From: Cypionkella sinensis
GTDB lineage: Bacteria; Pseudomonadota; Alphaproteobacteria; Rhodobacterales; Rhodobacteraceae
DNA length: 64,000 nucleotides
NCBI RefSeq assembly: GCF_042646385.1
Contig: NZ_JBHRTO010000001.1
Coordinates: 992,001 to 1,056,000, forward strand
Reading direction: 5' to 3'
Part shown: one piece after another, positions 43,323-51,172 of the stretch
Numbering within the stretch: position 1 is the stretch's first letter
How the letters are laid out: each line of letters begins with the position of its first letter
Translations under genes and position numbers: made by a program
The notes under the pieces: generated by a model
What the model saw: only the letters and a program-made list of their open reading frames with translations
The model's database searches: none
What the model was told of the DNA's origin: nothing

Positions 43323-44310
43323 CGCACCAATCCAGCACGATAAACGGCTCGACAATCTCGCGCCGCGCGATCTGACCATAGAGCGCCGCCGGATCGCCCG
43401 GCTCTGCAATATGGAACAGCCCCTCCAGCATGAACCGCCCCTCAGTCAGCCAATCCAAGGCACGGCGGAAACCGTCCATGATGCTGTGGGGGGCGTTGTT
43501 ATAGCCTTCCATCAACTCCTCCCACACAAAGGCTTTGGATTTTATCGGCAACTGCCATTCCCAACCCGAGCGCAGGGTGACAAGGTTGAAGAACACCGCC
43601 GACAAAACCTCATGCGCGCTGGTCTCCGTCATCTTGCGCCAAGGCACCCCCACCAGCACCACCTCGCCCAGCCGCCGCACCATCTTGCAGCCCGCCAGCA
43701 CCGCGCCCTCATGGCCCGAGCAATCAACCACCAGCGCCACCTTGCCCGCCAGCGCCGCATCCTCCAGCGGCATCTCCGCCCGGCAATCGGCAATCCCGCT
43801 GGCCACCACCTGCGCCCGCCGCCGCGCGTCTGGATCAACCACGGTGACAGCATAGCCAAAGGCCTGAAACAACTGTGCTGCCAGAAACCCCACCGGCCCC
43901 GCCCCGGTGATCACCATCGGATCACCTGGCCGCGCCCGCGTCGTCATCAGCGTTGAAATCGTCACGCCCAACAACCGCGCGACCACCGCCCTGTCCGGCG
44001 CCAGCCCCGCAGGCACGGCCAAAGTCTGCCCCACCGGATGCGTCTGCGTCGAGCGGTGGCACCCCATCGCAAACCGCAGATCCCCCGGCTTGACCCCCAC
44101 CACATCCGCGCCAATCTCTTGCACCTCGAACACCGCCGCATAGCCGGGACGGATCGGAAAGCTGTCGCCATTGGCCCAGCCCAACTCGGTGCCCTGGCTG
44201 ATCAGCGTGCACATCGTCCGCCCCCGGATCTCATCCTGCTGCAACGGCGCATCCTGATAGGACGCAAGGGAAAAGCTCTGCTTGCCCGAAATGACGATCT
44301 CTTGTGCCAT
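43309..44310 (-). CDS. MDR-family dehydrogenase lacking the usual zinc ligands
   Basis: Medium-chain dehydrogenase-like protein of 333 residues beginning MAQEIVISGK. The place of the catalytic zinc cysteine reads CTLISQGTELGW, the serine-glycine-threonine-glutamate pattern of zinc-independent or biosynthetic MDRs such as BchC, and the structural-zinc cysteine cluster is absent. The Rossmann motif is VITGAGPVGFLAAQLF. It probably binds NAD(P). Its reaction cannot be named. It lies between VOC and GlcG-like genes with 5-bp and overlapping spacing, so the three make one operon. Confidence 0.83.
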   Translation of the reverse strand: MAQEIVISGKQSFSLASYQDAPLQQDEIRGRTMCTLISQGTELGWANGDSFPIRPGYAAVFEVQEIGADVVGVKPGDLRFAMGCHRSTQTHPVGQTLAVPAGLAPDRAVVARLLGVTISTLMTTRARPGDPMVITGAGPVGFLAAQLFQAFGYAVTVVDPDARRRAQVVASGIADCRAEMPLEDAALAGKVALVVDCSGHEGAVLAGCKMVRRLGEVVLVGVPWRKMTETSAHEVLSAVFFNLVTLRSGWEWQLPIKSKAFVWEELMEGYNNAPHSIMDGFRRALDWLTEGRFMLEGLFHIAEPGDPAALYGQIARREIVEPFIVLDWCDAEG

Positions 44311-44315
44311 CTGCC

Positions 44316-44834
44316 CTAGCCCCCCGTAACCGGCGACCATTGCGGATGCCCACCCGCCCGTTCCGCACCCAGCGGCCCGTCCATACTGACGATCTCCAGA
44401 AACTGCCCCCAGGGTGCCTGAAAATAGCACCAGGTCAGCCCCGCCATTACACCGCTCTCGACATAGTTCGGCCCGTCCAGCACCACGACCCCAGCCGCCT
44501 GCAACTGCGCGGCGGCACGGTCACAATCATCCACCTGAATGGCAATATGGTATCCCCCCGGCTGGCTGTTGCGCTTCAAAGGCGCATCAACTTCAGGCTC
44601 GCCCGAATACTGAAACAACTCGAGGTTAGAGCCATTGCCCAGCCGCAACACCTGAATATCCTCAATCCGCCGATCCCCCGGCACGCCAAGCCGGCGGATC
44701 ATATAGGTGTCGTCAACCTCCAGCTTTCCGGTCGAAAGACAAACCACCGCGCCAAAATGCGTGACAAAGAACGCCACCGCCTGCGCCATATCAGGCACCG
44801 TCAGCCCGATGTGTTGAACGCCGTAAACCTTCAT
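44316..44834 (-). CDS. VOC family protein (glyoxalase/dioxygenase-like)
   Basis: A 172-residue protein of the vicinal oxygen chelate superfamily, which includes glyoxalase I, extradiol dioxygenases and methylmalonyl-CoA epimerase. Two beta-alpha-beta-beta-beta modules are visible: VQHIGLTVPDMAQAVAFF and GYHIAIQVDDCDRAAAQL. Candidate metal ligands are the His in QHIGL, the Glu in LELFQY, the His in GYHIAI and the Glu in FLEIVS. The ATG at 44834 has a GGAGG site. It heads the three-gene operon under operator 5. An epimerase or isomerase role on a CoA ester or keto acid is plausible but unproven. Confidence 0.87.
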   Translation of the reverse strand: MKVYGVQHIGLTVPDMAQAVAFFVTHFGAVVCLSTGKLEVDDTYMIRRLGVPGDRRIEDIQVLRLGNGSNLELFQYSGEPEVDAPLKRNSQPGGYHIAIQVDDCDRAAAQLQAAGVVVLDGPNYVESGVMAGLTWCYFQAPWGQFLEIVSMDGPLGAERAGGHPQWSPVTGG

Positions 44835-44901
44835 GATGCCTCCAATGCGCCTGAGAGATTGCACGAGCCGCAGTTGAAACTGCCAGCCCTCGATCCGATA
44901 T

Positions 44902-44917
44902 ATAACTATATGGTTAC
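44902..44917. promoter_or_regulatory. candidate TetR operator 5 (VOC operon)
   Basis: ATAACTATATGGTTAC lies 68 bp before the VOC start. It has the same arms as sites 1-3. The next 220 bp up to the tRNA gene show only the terminator at 45116. Confidence 0.7.
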
Positions 44918-45115
44918 TTACGTCCACATAAGTTTTCACCCAACCCCACCCTTGCGCACAGCGTCCGATGGCAAAGCTCAGCCCACACAGGCGCGCACCA
45001 AATCGCCGAGGAATCAGGCGAGACCGAAAGACTGGATGACACAGGCGTCAGCAAGGGCTGGCCCCGCCCGGCACGCCGCAGCACTTCGCCCGCGGCCCCA
45101 CCGCCAAACGCAATA

Positions 45116-45144
45116 AAAAACCCCTTGGTTTCCAAGGGGTTTTT
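45116..45144 (-). terminator. intrinsic terminator after tRNA-Val (CAC)
   Basis: CCCCTTGG and CCAAGGGG form an 8-bp stem around TTT, flanked by A5 and T5, so it works on both strands. It lies 18 bp past the tRNA 3' end on the minus strand. Confidence 0.85.
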
Positions 45145-45162
45145 CTAACAGCACGTGAATGA

Positions 45163-45237
45163 TGGTGGGAGATAAGGGATTTGAACCCCTGACATCATCG
45201 ATGTGAACGATGCGCTCTACCGCTGAGCTAATCTCCC
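45163..45237 (-). tRNA. tRNA-Val (CAC)
   Basis: Acceptor GGGAGAT pairs with ATCTCCC, discriminator A and CCA are encoded, and anticodon loop TTCACAT gives CAC (complement at 45203-45205). The length is 75 bases. Confidence 0.96.
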
Positions 45238-45249
45238 GTAGGCGGGGTA

Positions 45250-45825
45250 TTAGCTGGCTTCATCGGCCTCTGCAAGAGCCTCGCCGTCATTTTTCGCAGG
45301 CTTCTTTTCGCCACCGCGCCGCAGCTTCAACGTCATCATCTGCCCCGAAGCATCGGCTTTCTGGTTGGCAATCCGCACCCGGCCGAACGGCGGCAGGTTC
45401 AGGCTTTCGCCGGATTCCAAGGCTTTGCCAAGCTCAGCCAAGGTCGCCTCGACAATCGCGCGCACCTCTTTCTTGTTATGATCCGTGGCAGTGGCCACGC
45501 GATCAATCAGGTCTTTCACCTTCATTTGCGCCACAACCTTTGCACCAGCCTCGGTGACTTCGCTGACTTCGTTCATGCTTTCCTCGATGATCTTTGGCTT
45601 GGCCGCGACGGCGGCGATTTTGGGTTCCGCTGCGACAGCAGCAATCTTGGGCTTCGCCACAACGGCGGTTTTGGGTTTTGACGCAGCGACAGTCGTGGGC
45701 TTGGCGGCGCTGCGTGCCGTCGTCTTGGGTGCGACTTTCGCCGTTGCAGGCTTGGCAGCCGCGGTCTTTGCTGTGGATTTCGGCGCAGCGTTGCGGGATG
45801 TCGCGGCTGCGGGCTTGGTGGGCAT
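45250..45825 (-). CDS. HU-family DNA-binding protein with histone-H1-like N-terminal tail
   Basis: Nucleoid protein of 191 residues in two parts. The N-terminal 100 residues are low in complexity and rich in alanine, lysine and proline, with repeats such as KPKIAAVAAEPKIAAVAAKPKI split over two units, resembling eukaryotic histone H1 tails. The C-terminal 90 residues match the HU/IHF fold (VKDLIDRVATATDHNKKEV, then NLPPFGRVRI), although the DNA-intercalating proline arm looks short. The ATG at 45825 has a GGAGAG site. Such HU-tail fusions are known in actinobacteria, and related forms occur in alphaproteobacteria. It is upstream of a tRNA-Val gene and downstream of lon. Confidence 0.85.
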   Translation of the reverse strand: MPTKPAAATSRNAAPKSTAKTAAAKPATAKVAPKTTARSAAKPTTVAASKPKTAVVAKPKIAAVAAEPKIAAVAAKPKIIEESMNEVSEVTEAGAKVVAQMKVKDLIDRVATATDHNKKEVRAIVEATLAELGKALESGESLNLPPFGRVRIANQKADASGQMMTLKLRRGGEKKPAKNDGEALAEADEAS

Positions 45826-45940
45826 GGACGCTCTCCGATTGGTTCTGCTTTGGAAACGACCATAGAAGATATTCTGCCTCTCGGGAAAGAAATACCTGTC
45901 AAACTTCCTGAAAACCCCGCCAGACAGGGCATAAATGCAC

Positions 45941-45968
45941 AAAGGCGCGGGGTTTCCCCCGCGCCTTT
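45941..45968 (-). terminator. intrinsic terminator after lon
   Basis: AAAGGCGCGGGG and CCCCGCGCCTTT form a 12-bp stem with a 4-base loop, 20 bp past the lon stop. The minus-strand tail reads TTTGTGC, a modest T-run. Confidence 0.7.
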
Positions 45969-45987
45969 GCCTAGCAGTTTAGCAAGC

Positions 45988-48396
45988 TTAATGCGCCAGC
46001 GAGGCCGAGGCATTGCCCGCATTCAAAGCCCGCGCCGCAGCGGCGGCTTCTTCGGCGGCCTCATCCCATTCCACCGGCTCGGGCTGACGCACCAAAGCCT
46101 GTTTCAGCACATCGCGCACATTCGTCACCGGGATGATCTGCAAGCCTTGCTTCACGTTATCCGGGATCTCGACGAGGTCTTTTTCATTCTCAACCGGAAT
46201 GAACACCGTCTTGATCCCACCGCGCAGCGCCGCCAGCAGTTTTTCCTTCAGCCCACCAATCGGCAAGGCATTGCCGCGCAGGGTGACTTCGCCCGTCATC
46301 GCAATATCCCTGCGCACCGGGATGCCGGTGATAACCGACACGATTGACGTCACCATAGCGAGGCCCGCCGACGGGCCATCCTTCGGCGTCGCGCCTTCGG
46401 GGACGTGGACGTGAATGTCCATCGTCTCGAACTTCGGCGGCTTCACCCCCAATTCGGGGCTGATCGACCGCACGAACGACGCTGCGGCTTCGATGGACTC
46501 CTTCATCACATCGCCCAGCTTGCCGGTGGTTTTCATCCGCCCCTTACCGGGCAGCCGCAAAGCCTCGATCTGCAACAGATCACCGCCAACGCTGGTCCAG
46601 GCCAGACCCGTCACCACGCCGACCTGATCGGTTTGCTCCGCCAGACCATAGTGATAGCGCTTGACACCCAGATAGCCTTCCAGCTTGTCCGCCGTCACCT
46701 CAACCGTTTTCGCGGTTTTCTTGACGATCTCGGTCACAGCCTTACGCGCCAGCTTGGCGATTTCGCGTTCCAGATTCCGCACGCCGGCTTCGCGGGTATA
46801 GGTGCGGATCATCTCGGTCAGCGCACCATCGGTCACAGAGAATTCGCCCTTCTTCAAGGCATGGCCCGCGATCTGCTTCGGCACCAGATGGCCCTTGGCG
46901 ATCTCACGCTTTTCGTCCTCGGTGTAACCCGACAGCGAAATGATCTCCATCCGATCCAGCAGCGGCCCCGGCATGTTATAGCTGTTGGCCGTGGTGATGA
47001 ACATCACGTTCGACAGATCATATTCGACCTCAAGATAGTGGTCGACGAAGGTGGCGTTTTGTTCCGGGTCCAACACCTCCAGCATCGCCGAGGCAGGGTC
47101 GCCCCGGAAATCCTGGCCCATCTTGTCGATTTCATCGAGCAGGATCAACGGGTTGGTGGTTTTCGCCTTCTTCAGCGCCTGAATGATCTTCCCGGGCATC
47201 GAGCCGATATAGGTGCGGCGATGGCCACGGATTTCCGACTCGTCACGCACGCCACCCAAGCTGATACGGATGAACTCACGCCCCGTCGCCTTCGCCACAG
47301 ACCGCCCCAGCGAGGTTTTCCCCACACCCGGAGGGCCGACAAGGCACAGGATCGGCCCCTTCAGCTTGGTCGACCGCGCCTGCACCGCCAGATATTCAAC
47401 GATGCGCTCCTTGACCTTTTCCAGCCCGTAGTGATCGGCATCCAGCACCTTCTGCGCCGCACCCAGATCTTTCTTGACGCGGGAAGATACGCCCCACGGC
47501 ACCGACAACAGCCAGTCGATATAGTTGCGCACCACCGTGGCCTCGGCAGACATCGGCGACATGTTCTTCAGCTTTTTCAGCTCGGCTTCGGCCTTCTCGC
47601 GCGCCTCTTTCGAGAATTTGGTCGCCTTCACCCGCGCTTCCAACTCGGCCAACTCGTTCTGGCCGTCCTCGCCATCGCCGAGTTCCTTCTGAATGGCCTT
47701 CATCTGCTCATTCAGATAATACTCGCGCTGGGTGCGCTCCATCTGAGACTTCACGCGGGTCTTGATCTTTTTCTCGACCTGCAAGACGGACATTTCGCCC
47801 TGCATCTGGCCATAAACCTTCTCCAGCCGCTCGGCCACATCCAGCGTTTCCAGCAGGTCCTGCTTCAGACCAACCTCAACCCCCAGATGGCCCGCCACCA
47901 GATCGGCCAGCCGCGCAGGCTCGCGCGTTTCCGAAACGGCTGACAAAGCCTCTTCGGGGATGTTTTTCTTGATCTTGGCATAGCGCTCGAATTCTTCGGC
48001 CACCACGCGCACCATCGCGCCCGCAGCATCCTTGTCGCCCGGCACTTCGTCCAGCCGCACAGCGCGCGCCTCGAAGAAATTCGGGTTTTCAACGAATTCG
48101 GTGATCTTGACGCGCGCCTTGCCCTCGACCAGCACCTTCACGGTGCCATCGGGCAGCTTCAACAGCTGCAGCACATTGGCCAGCACGCCAATCTGATAAA
48201 TTCCATCGGTCGCCGGGTCATCGACAGAAGGGTCGATCTGGCTCGACAGCAAAATCTGCTTGTCATCCGCCATCACTTCTTCCAACGCCCGCACCGATTT
48301 TTCGCGCCCCACGAACAGCGGCACGATCATATGCGGGAAAACCACGATGTCACGCAGCGGCAGAACCGGGTAGCTCGTGGCGAGAGTATCTGTCAT
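45988..48396 (-). CDS. lon: ATP-dependent protease Lon
   Basis: Cytosolic AAA+ serine protease that degrades misfolded and regulatory proteins. The 802-residue protein starts at the ATG at 48396. The N-terminal substrate-binding domain begins YPVLPLRDIVVFPHMIVPL. The ATPase has Walker A GPPGVGKTSL and Walker B LILLDEIDKM. The protease domain has the catalytic serine in PKDGPSAGLAM and lysine in GGLKEKLLAAL. The usual length is about 800. The frame extending to 48501 is rejected. An upstream CTTGAAA with a CCCAAAT at N18 looks like a heat-shock (RpoH) promoter. Confidence 0.97.
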   Translation of the reverse strand: MTDTLATSYPVLPLRDIVVFPHMIVPLFVGREKSVRALEEVMADDKQILLSSQIDPSVDDPATDGIYQIGVLANVLQLLKLPDGTVKVLVEGKARVKITEFVENPNFFEARAVRLDEVPGDKDAAGAMVRVVAEEFERYAKIKKNIPEEALSAVSETREPARLADLVAGHLGVEVGLKQDLLETLDVAERLEKVYGQMQGEMSVLQVEKKIKTRVKSQMERTQREYYLNEQMKAIQKELGDGEDGQNELAELEARVKATKFSKEAREKAEAELKKLKNMSPMSAEATVVRNYIDWLLSVPWGVSSRVKKDLGAAQKVLDADHYGLEKVKERIVEYLAVQARSTKLKGPILCLVGPPGVGKTSLGRSVAKATGREFIRISLGGVRDESEIRGHRRTYIGSMPGKIIQALKKAKTTNPLILLDEIDKMGQDFRGDPASAMLEVLDPEQNATFVDHYLEVEYDLSNVMFITTANSYNMPGPLLDRMEIISLSGYTEDEKREIAKGHLVPKQIAGHALKKGEFSVTDGALTEMIRTYTREAGVRNLEREIAKLARKAVTEIVKKTAKTVEVTADKLEGYLGVKRYHYGLAEQTDQVGVVTGLAWTSVGGDLLQIEALRLPGKGRMKTTGKLGDVMKESIEAAASFVRSISPELGVKPPKFETMDIHVHVPEGATPKDGPSAGLAMVTSIVSVITGIPVRRDIAMTGEVTLRGNALPIGGLKEKLLAALRGGIKTVFIPVENEKDLVEIPDNVKQGLQIIPVTNVRDVLKQALVRQPEPVEWDEAAEEAAAAARALNAGNASASLAH

Positions 48397-48473
48397 ATCG
48401 CATTCCTTATCTGGCAGGAAAGCCGTGGCCCCGATCATCGGCAGCGTCTTGGGCTTTCCCCTTCGGAGTTTGT

Positions 48474-48502
48474 ATTTGGGTGTGGCAATCCCGGCTTTCA
48501 AG
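48474..48502 (-). promoter_or_regulatory. possible RpoH heat-shock promoter of lon
   Basis: On the minus strand CTTGAAA is followed, 18 bases after CTTG, by CCCAAAT, close to the alphaproteobacterial heat-shock pattern CTTG-N17/18-CCCATAT. It ends 78 bp before the lon ATG. Confidence 0.4.
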
Positions 48503-48610
48503 CACAGGCAAGGGCAACCACATCATCTGGTGCAATCATGAACCCACACCCCGTCAGGGGCAAGGCCCGATTGCTTCACATTTGCGCCGCAAGCTTAACC
48601 GCCCAGCAAG

Positions 48611-49165
48611 CTAACGGGTATAGCGCATCAGCACCCGAACCGCCGTGCCCGGTCGCGCCACAGGGCCAAGCTGCGCCACATAAGTCACCAACACCGCCTT
48701 GTCAGGACCCAGCACATACAGCCGCAACCGCATCCCCAGCCCCTGTCCCGCCGCAATCTGCGCCTGAAACTGCGGCAGATCGGCCGCCGCACAACTCACC
48801 CCGGCCTCGGCCAACATAGGCTCCAGCAACTCCTGCGCCAGCAGCGGCGACTCGCCCGGCAAGCCATAGTCCTGATCGGCATCCACGCCCGGCAGCAGAT
48901 GCGCGGTCTCGGGCAAGCTTGGGTCCGGCAGACCAATGCCCGCCCCCTCTGCCGTCAGCGCTGCGGGCATCGCCATTGCATCGGCAGGCATCTGGCGCGG
49001 CACGCCCCCCAGCACCGCGGCACCGGCCACAACCGCGCGCTGCCAATCCCCTGCCATCTGCCCCGGCAAAGCCGCAAGCTCTGCTGCATCCGGCTTGCAG
49101 TAAGGCTCCGCCACCGCCACACCCGCGCAAGCGCACCAAACCGCGATCCATAGAACCCGCATCAT
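48611..49165 (-). CDS. exported protein downstream of tgt, function unknown
   Basis: A 184-residue product with a signal peptide (MMRVLWIAVWCACAGVAVAEP, split around residue 19-20 by a cleavage site). The mature protein is alanine-, proline- and leucine-rich and has one further pair of cysteines (EPYCKPDA and AGVSCAAADLPQ). The C-terminal half, RLRLYVLGPDKAVLVTYV, looks like a short beta structure. No family is recognised. The ATG at 49165 lies 8 bp after the tgt stop, so it is probably cotranscribed with tgt. The longer frame to 49258 overlaps tgt and is rejected. Confidence 0.78.
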   Translation of the reverse strand: MMRVLWIAVWCACAGVAVAEPYCKPDAAELAALPGQMAGDWQRAVVAGAAVLGGVPRQMPADAMAMPAALTAEGAGIGLPDPSLPETAHLLPGVDADQDYGLPGESPLLAQELLEPMLAEAGVSCAAADLPQFQAQIAAGQGLGMRLRLYVLGPDKAVLVTYVAQLGPVARPGTAVRVLMRYTR

Positions 49166-49172
49166 GTTCCCC

Positions 49173-50300
49173 TCAGATCGGTTCAATATCACCCGCAGCC
49201 CGCAGCGCATGGAAATCCGCCACAAACGCCGCCAACCGCCCTGCGGCAATCGCATCACGCAGGCCCTGCATCAATTCCTGATAATAGTGCAGGTTATGCC
49301 AGGTCAGCAGCATACTCGCGATGATCTCTTGCGCGCGAAAGACATGGTGCAGGTAAGCCCGGCTGTAATTGGCGCAGCACGGGCACGTGCAAGCCTCATC
49401 CAAAGGCCGCGGATCGTCCATATGCCGCGCGTTCTTGATGTTCACTTGGCCCCGCCGGGTCCAGCCCTGCCCGGTCCGCCCCGACCGTGACGGCAACACG
49501 CAATCCATCATGTCAATGCCGCGCTCGACAGCACCCACAATATCATCGGGCTTGCCGACACCCATCAGATAGCGCGGCTTGTCCTCGGGCAGAAACCCCG
49601 GCGCGTAATCCAGCACGCCAAACATCGCCTCTTGCCCCTCGCCCACCGCCAATCCGCCCACCGCATAGCCGTCAAAGCCAATCGACGTCAGCGCCTTCGC
49701 CGATTCCTCGCGCAGATCCTTGGTCACGCCACCCTGCATGATGCCAAACAGCGCATGCCCCGGCCGATCACCAAAGGCATCGCGGCTGCGCTGCGCCCAC
49801 CGCATCGACAACGCCATCGACTTTGCCACCTCGGCCTCGGTCGCAGGCAGCGCCGGACATTCGTCGAAACACATCACGATGTCGCTGCCCAGCAGCTTTT
49901 GTATCTCCATACTGCGCTCGGGGCTGAGCATATGCTTGGAGCCGTCAATATGGCTGGAAAACCGCACGCCTTCTTCGGTCAGCTTGCGCAACGCCGCCAG
50001 AGACATCACCTGAAAGCCGCCCGAATCCGTCAGAATCGGCCGCTCCCAATTCATGAACTTGTGCAACCCGCCCAAGTTTGCGATCCGCTCCGCCGTCGGG
50101 CGCAACATCAGATGATAGGTGTTGCCCAGCAGAATATCGGCCCCGGTCGCGCGCACCGACTCGGGCAACATCGCCTTCACCGTTGCCGCCGTGCCCACAG
50201 GCATGAAGGCCGGGGTGCGGATATCGCCGCGCGGGGTGCGGATCACCCCGGTGCGCGCCGCGCCATCGGTCGCCTGCAGATCAAAGCTGAATTTTGTCAT
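49173..50300 (-). CDS. tgt: queuine tRNA-ribosyltransferase
   Basis: Exchanges guanine 34 for the queuine precursor preQ1 in tRNAs with GUN anticodons, including the tRNA-Asp(GTC) encoded in this window. The ATG at 50300 gives 375 residues, the normal length. Key features are the catalytic aspartate in ILTDSGGFQVMSL, the second aspartate in GIDMMDCVLPSR, and zinc ligands CTCPCC with a following histidine in YLHH. An in-frame extension to 50816 overlaps the divergent tetR gene and is rejected. Confidence 0.97.
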   Translation of the reverse strand: MTKFSFDLQATDGAARTGVIRTPRGDIRTPAFMPVGTAATVKAMLPESVRATGADILLGNTYHLMLRPTAERIANLGGLHKFMNWERPILTDSGGFQVMSLAALRKLTEEGVRFSSHIDGSKHMLSPERSMEIQKLLGSDIVMCFDECPALPATEAEVAKSMALSMRWAQRSRDAFGDRPGHALFGIMQGGVTKDLREESAKALTSIGFDGYAVGGLAVGEGQEAMFGVLDYAPGFLPEDKPRYLMGVGKPDDIVGAVERGIDMMDCVLPSRSGRTGQGWTRRGQVNIKNARHMDDPRPLDEACTCPCCANYSRAYLHHVFRAQEIIASMLLTWHNLHYYQELMQGLRDAIAAGRLAAFVADFHALRAAGDIEPI

Positions 50301-50396
50301 CGGATATCCCTCTAAGCGTTGCCCTTCTGCGGGAATCCCGGCAGAAAGTGAAGAGGGATGCGCGCCCAAGCCTATGCCTGCCCGTGGAAAGAACAG

Positions 50397-51014
50397 ATGT
50401 CCGACACGCCCTCCCGCCCCCCGCAAATCCGCATCGCCGCCGAAACCCGTCGTAAACACATCGCCGAAGCCGCCCTGCGCGCCCTGCAAACCCACGGCCA
50501 CGCCGGCCTCACCGCCCGCAAGGTCGCAGCCGAGGCTGGGCTGTCCCTCGGCCATCTGACCTATCACTACAAGGATATGGATCAGGTGCTGGCCGCCGCC
50601 TTCCGGCTTGCCGCCGAACAGGTGCAAGAGGCGGGCCGCCGCGCGCTGATCCAACCCGGCGGCACGCCCTCGGAACGGCTGGAGCGGTTCTTGCGCGCAG
50701 GCTTCACCACCGACATGATGACCCCCGCGCATCTGCGCCTGAAGATTGATCTGTGGTCCGCAGCCCTGACCCAACCGCAGATCGCCTCGATCGAACGCGC
50801 GCTCTACGACAGCCACCGCGACGCGCTGGAACGCCTGCTGGATCGCATGGCCGCAGGCTACGCGTTCGAGCGTATCCCCGCCGTCGCCGATCTGATCATG
50901 GCCACACTCGACGGCCTCTGGCTCGATTGGCTGCGCCGGGGGGATGAGGTCGCGGTGAAAAACGGCCTCGACGGCTGCGTGCTGTTCGCGCGTCTGCGCC
51001 TGGGCGGCACCTGA
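50397..51014 (+). CDS. TetR family regulator, BetI-like
   Basis: Transcriptional regulator of 205 residues. The helix-turn-helix is in HIAEAALRALQTHGHAGLTA, RKVAAEAGLSLGHLTYHYKD. The C-terminal domain resembles BetI-type regulators (LKIDLWSAALTQPQIA). The ATG at 50397 with GGAAAGA before it is preferred over the ATG at 50358. It is divergent from tgt and lies next to the amino acid ABC transporter operon on the other strand, 158 bp away. The target genes are not obvious. I did not see the 16-bp island palindrome here. Confidence 0.87.
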   Translation: MSDTPSRPPQIRIAAETRRKHIAEAALRALQTHGHAGLTARKVAAEAGLSLGHLTYHYKDMDQVLAAAFRLAAEQVQEAGRRALIQPGGTPSERLERFLRAGFTTDMMTPAHLRLKIDLWSAALTQPQIASIERALYDSHRDALERLLDRMAAGYAFERIPAVADLIMATLDGLWLDWLRRGDEVAVKNGLDGCVLFARLRLGGT

Positions 51015-51056
51015 CTGCCCGCCCCAACAATCCGCTAAAATTTATCTAAAATGCGG

Positions 51057-51089
51057 CTTCATCTTGGCCCAAATACTCCCGCCGGAGGC
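51057..51089 (-). repeat. short dispersed repeat motif, copy 2
   Basis: Matches copy 1 (9187-9219) at 31 of 33 positions and includes AAATACTCCCGCCGGAGGC. It is intergenic here, between tetR and the ABC permease stop. Nearby is a 12-bp palindrome TCCCACGTGGGA (51150-51161) that may be a weak terminator or regulatory site. Confidence 0.7.
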
Positions 51090-51172
51090 TCCGACGCTGC
51101 CACCGCACCACAATATGTTGTGTAGAGCCCATCAACCGACACAAGTCTCTCCCACGTGGGAAGACCAAAAAT

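Noticed and set aside
49173..50816. Extended N-terminus for tgt (to 50816)
   Set aside because: It overlaps the divergent tetR gene and adds residues unlike Tgt. The ATG at 50300 gives the normal length.
51150..51161. Palindrome TCCCACGTGGGA as a regulatory operator
   Set aside because: It lies just past a stop codon, not before a gene, and has no second copy in the window.
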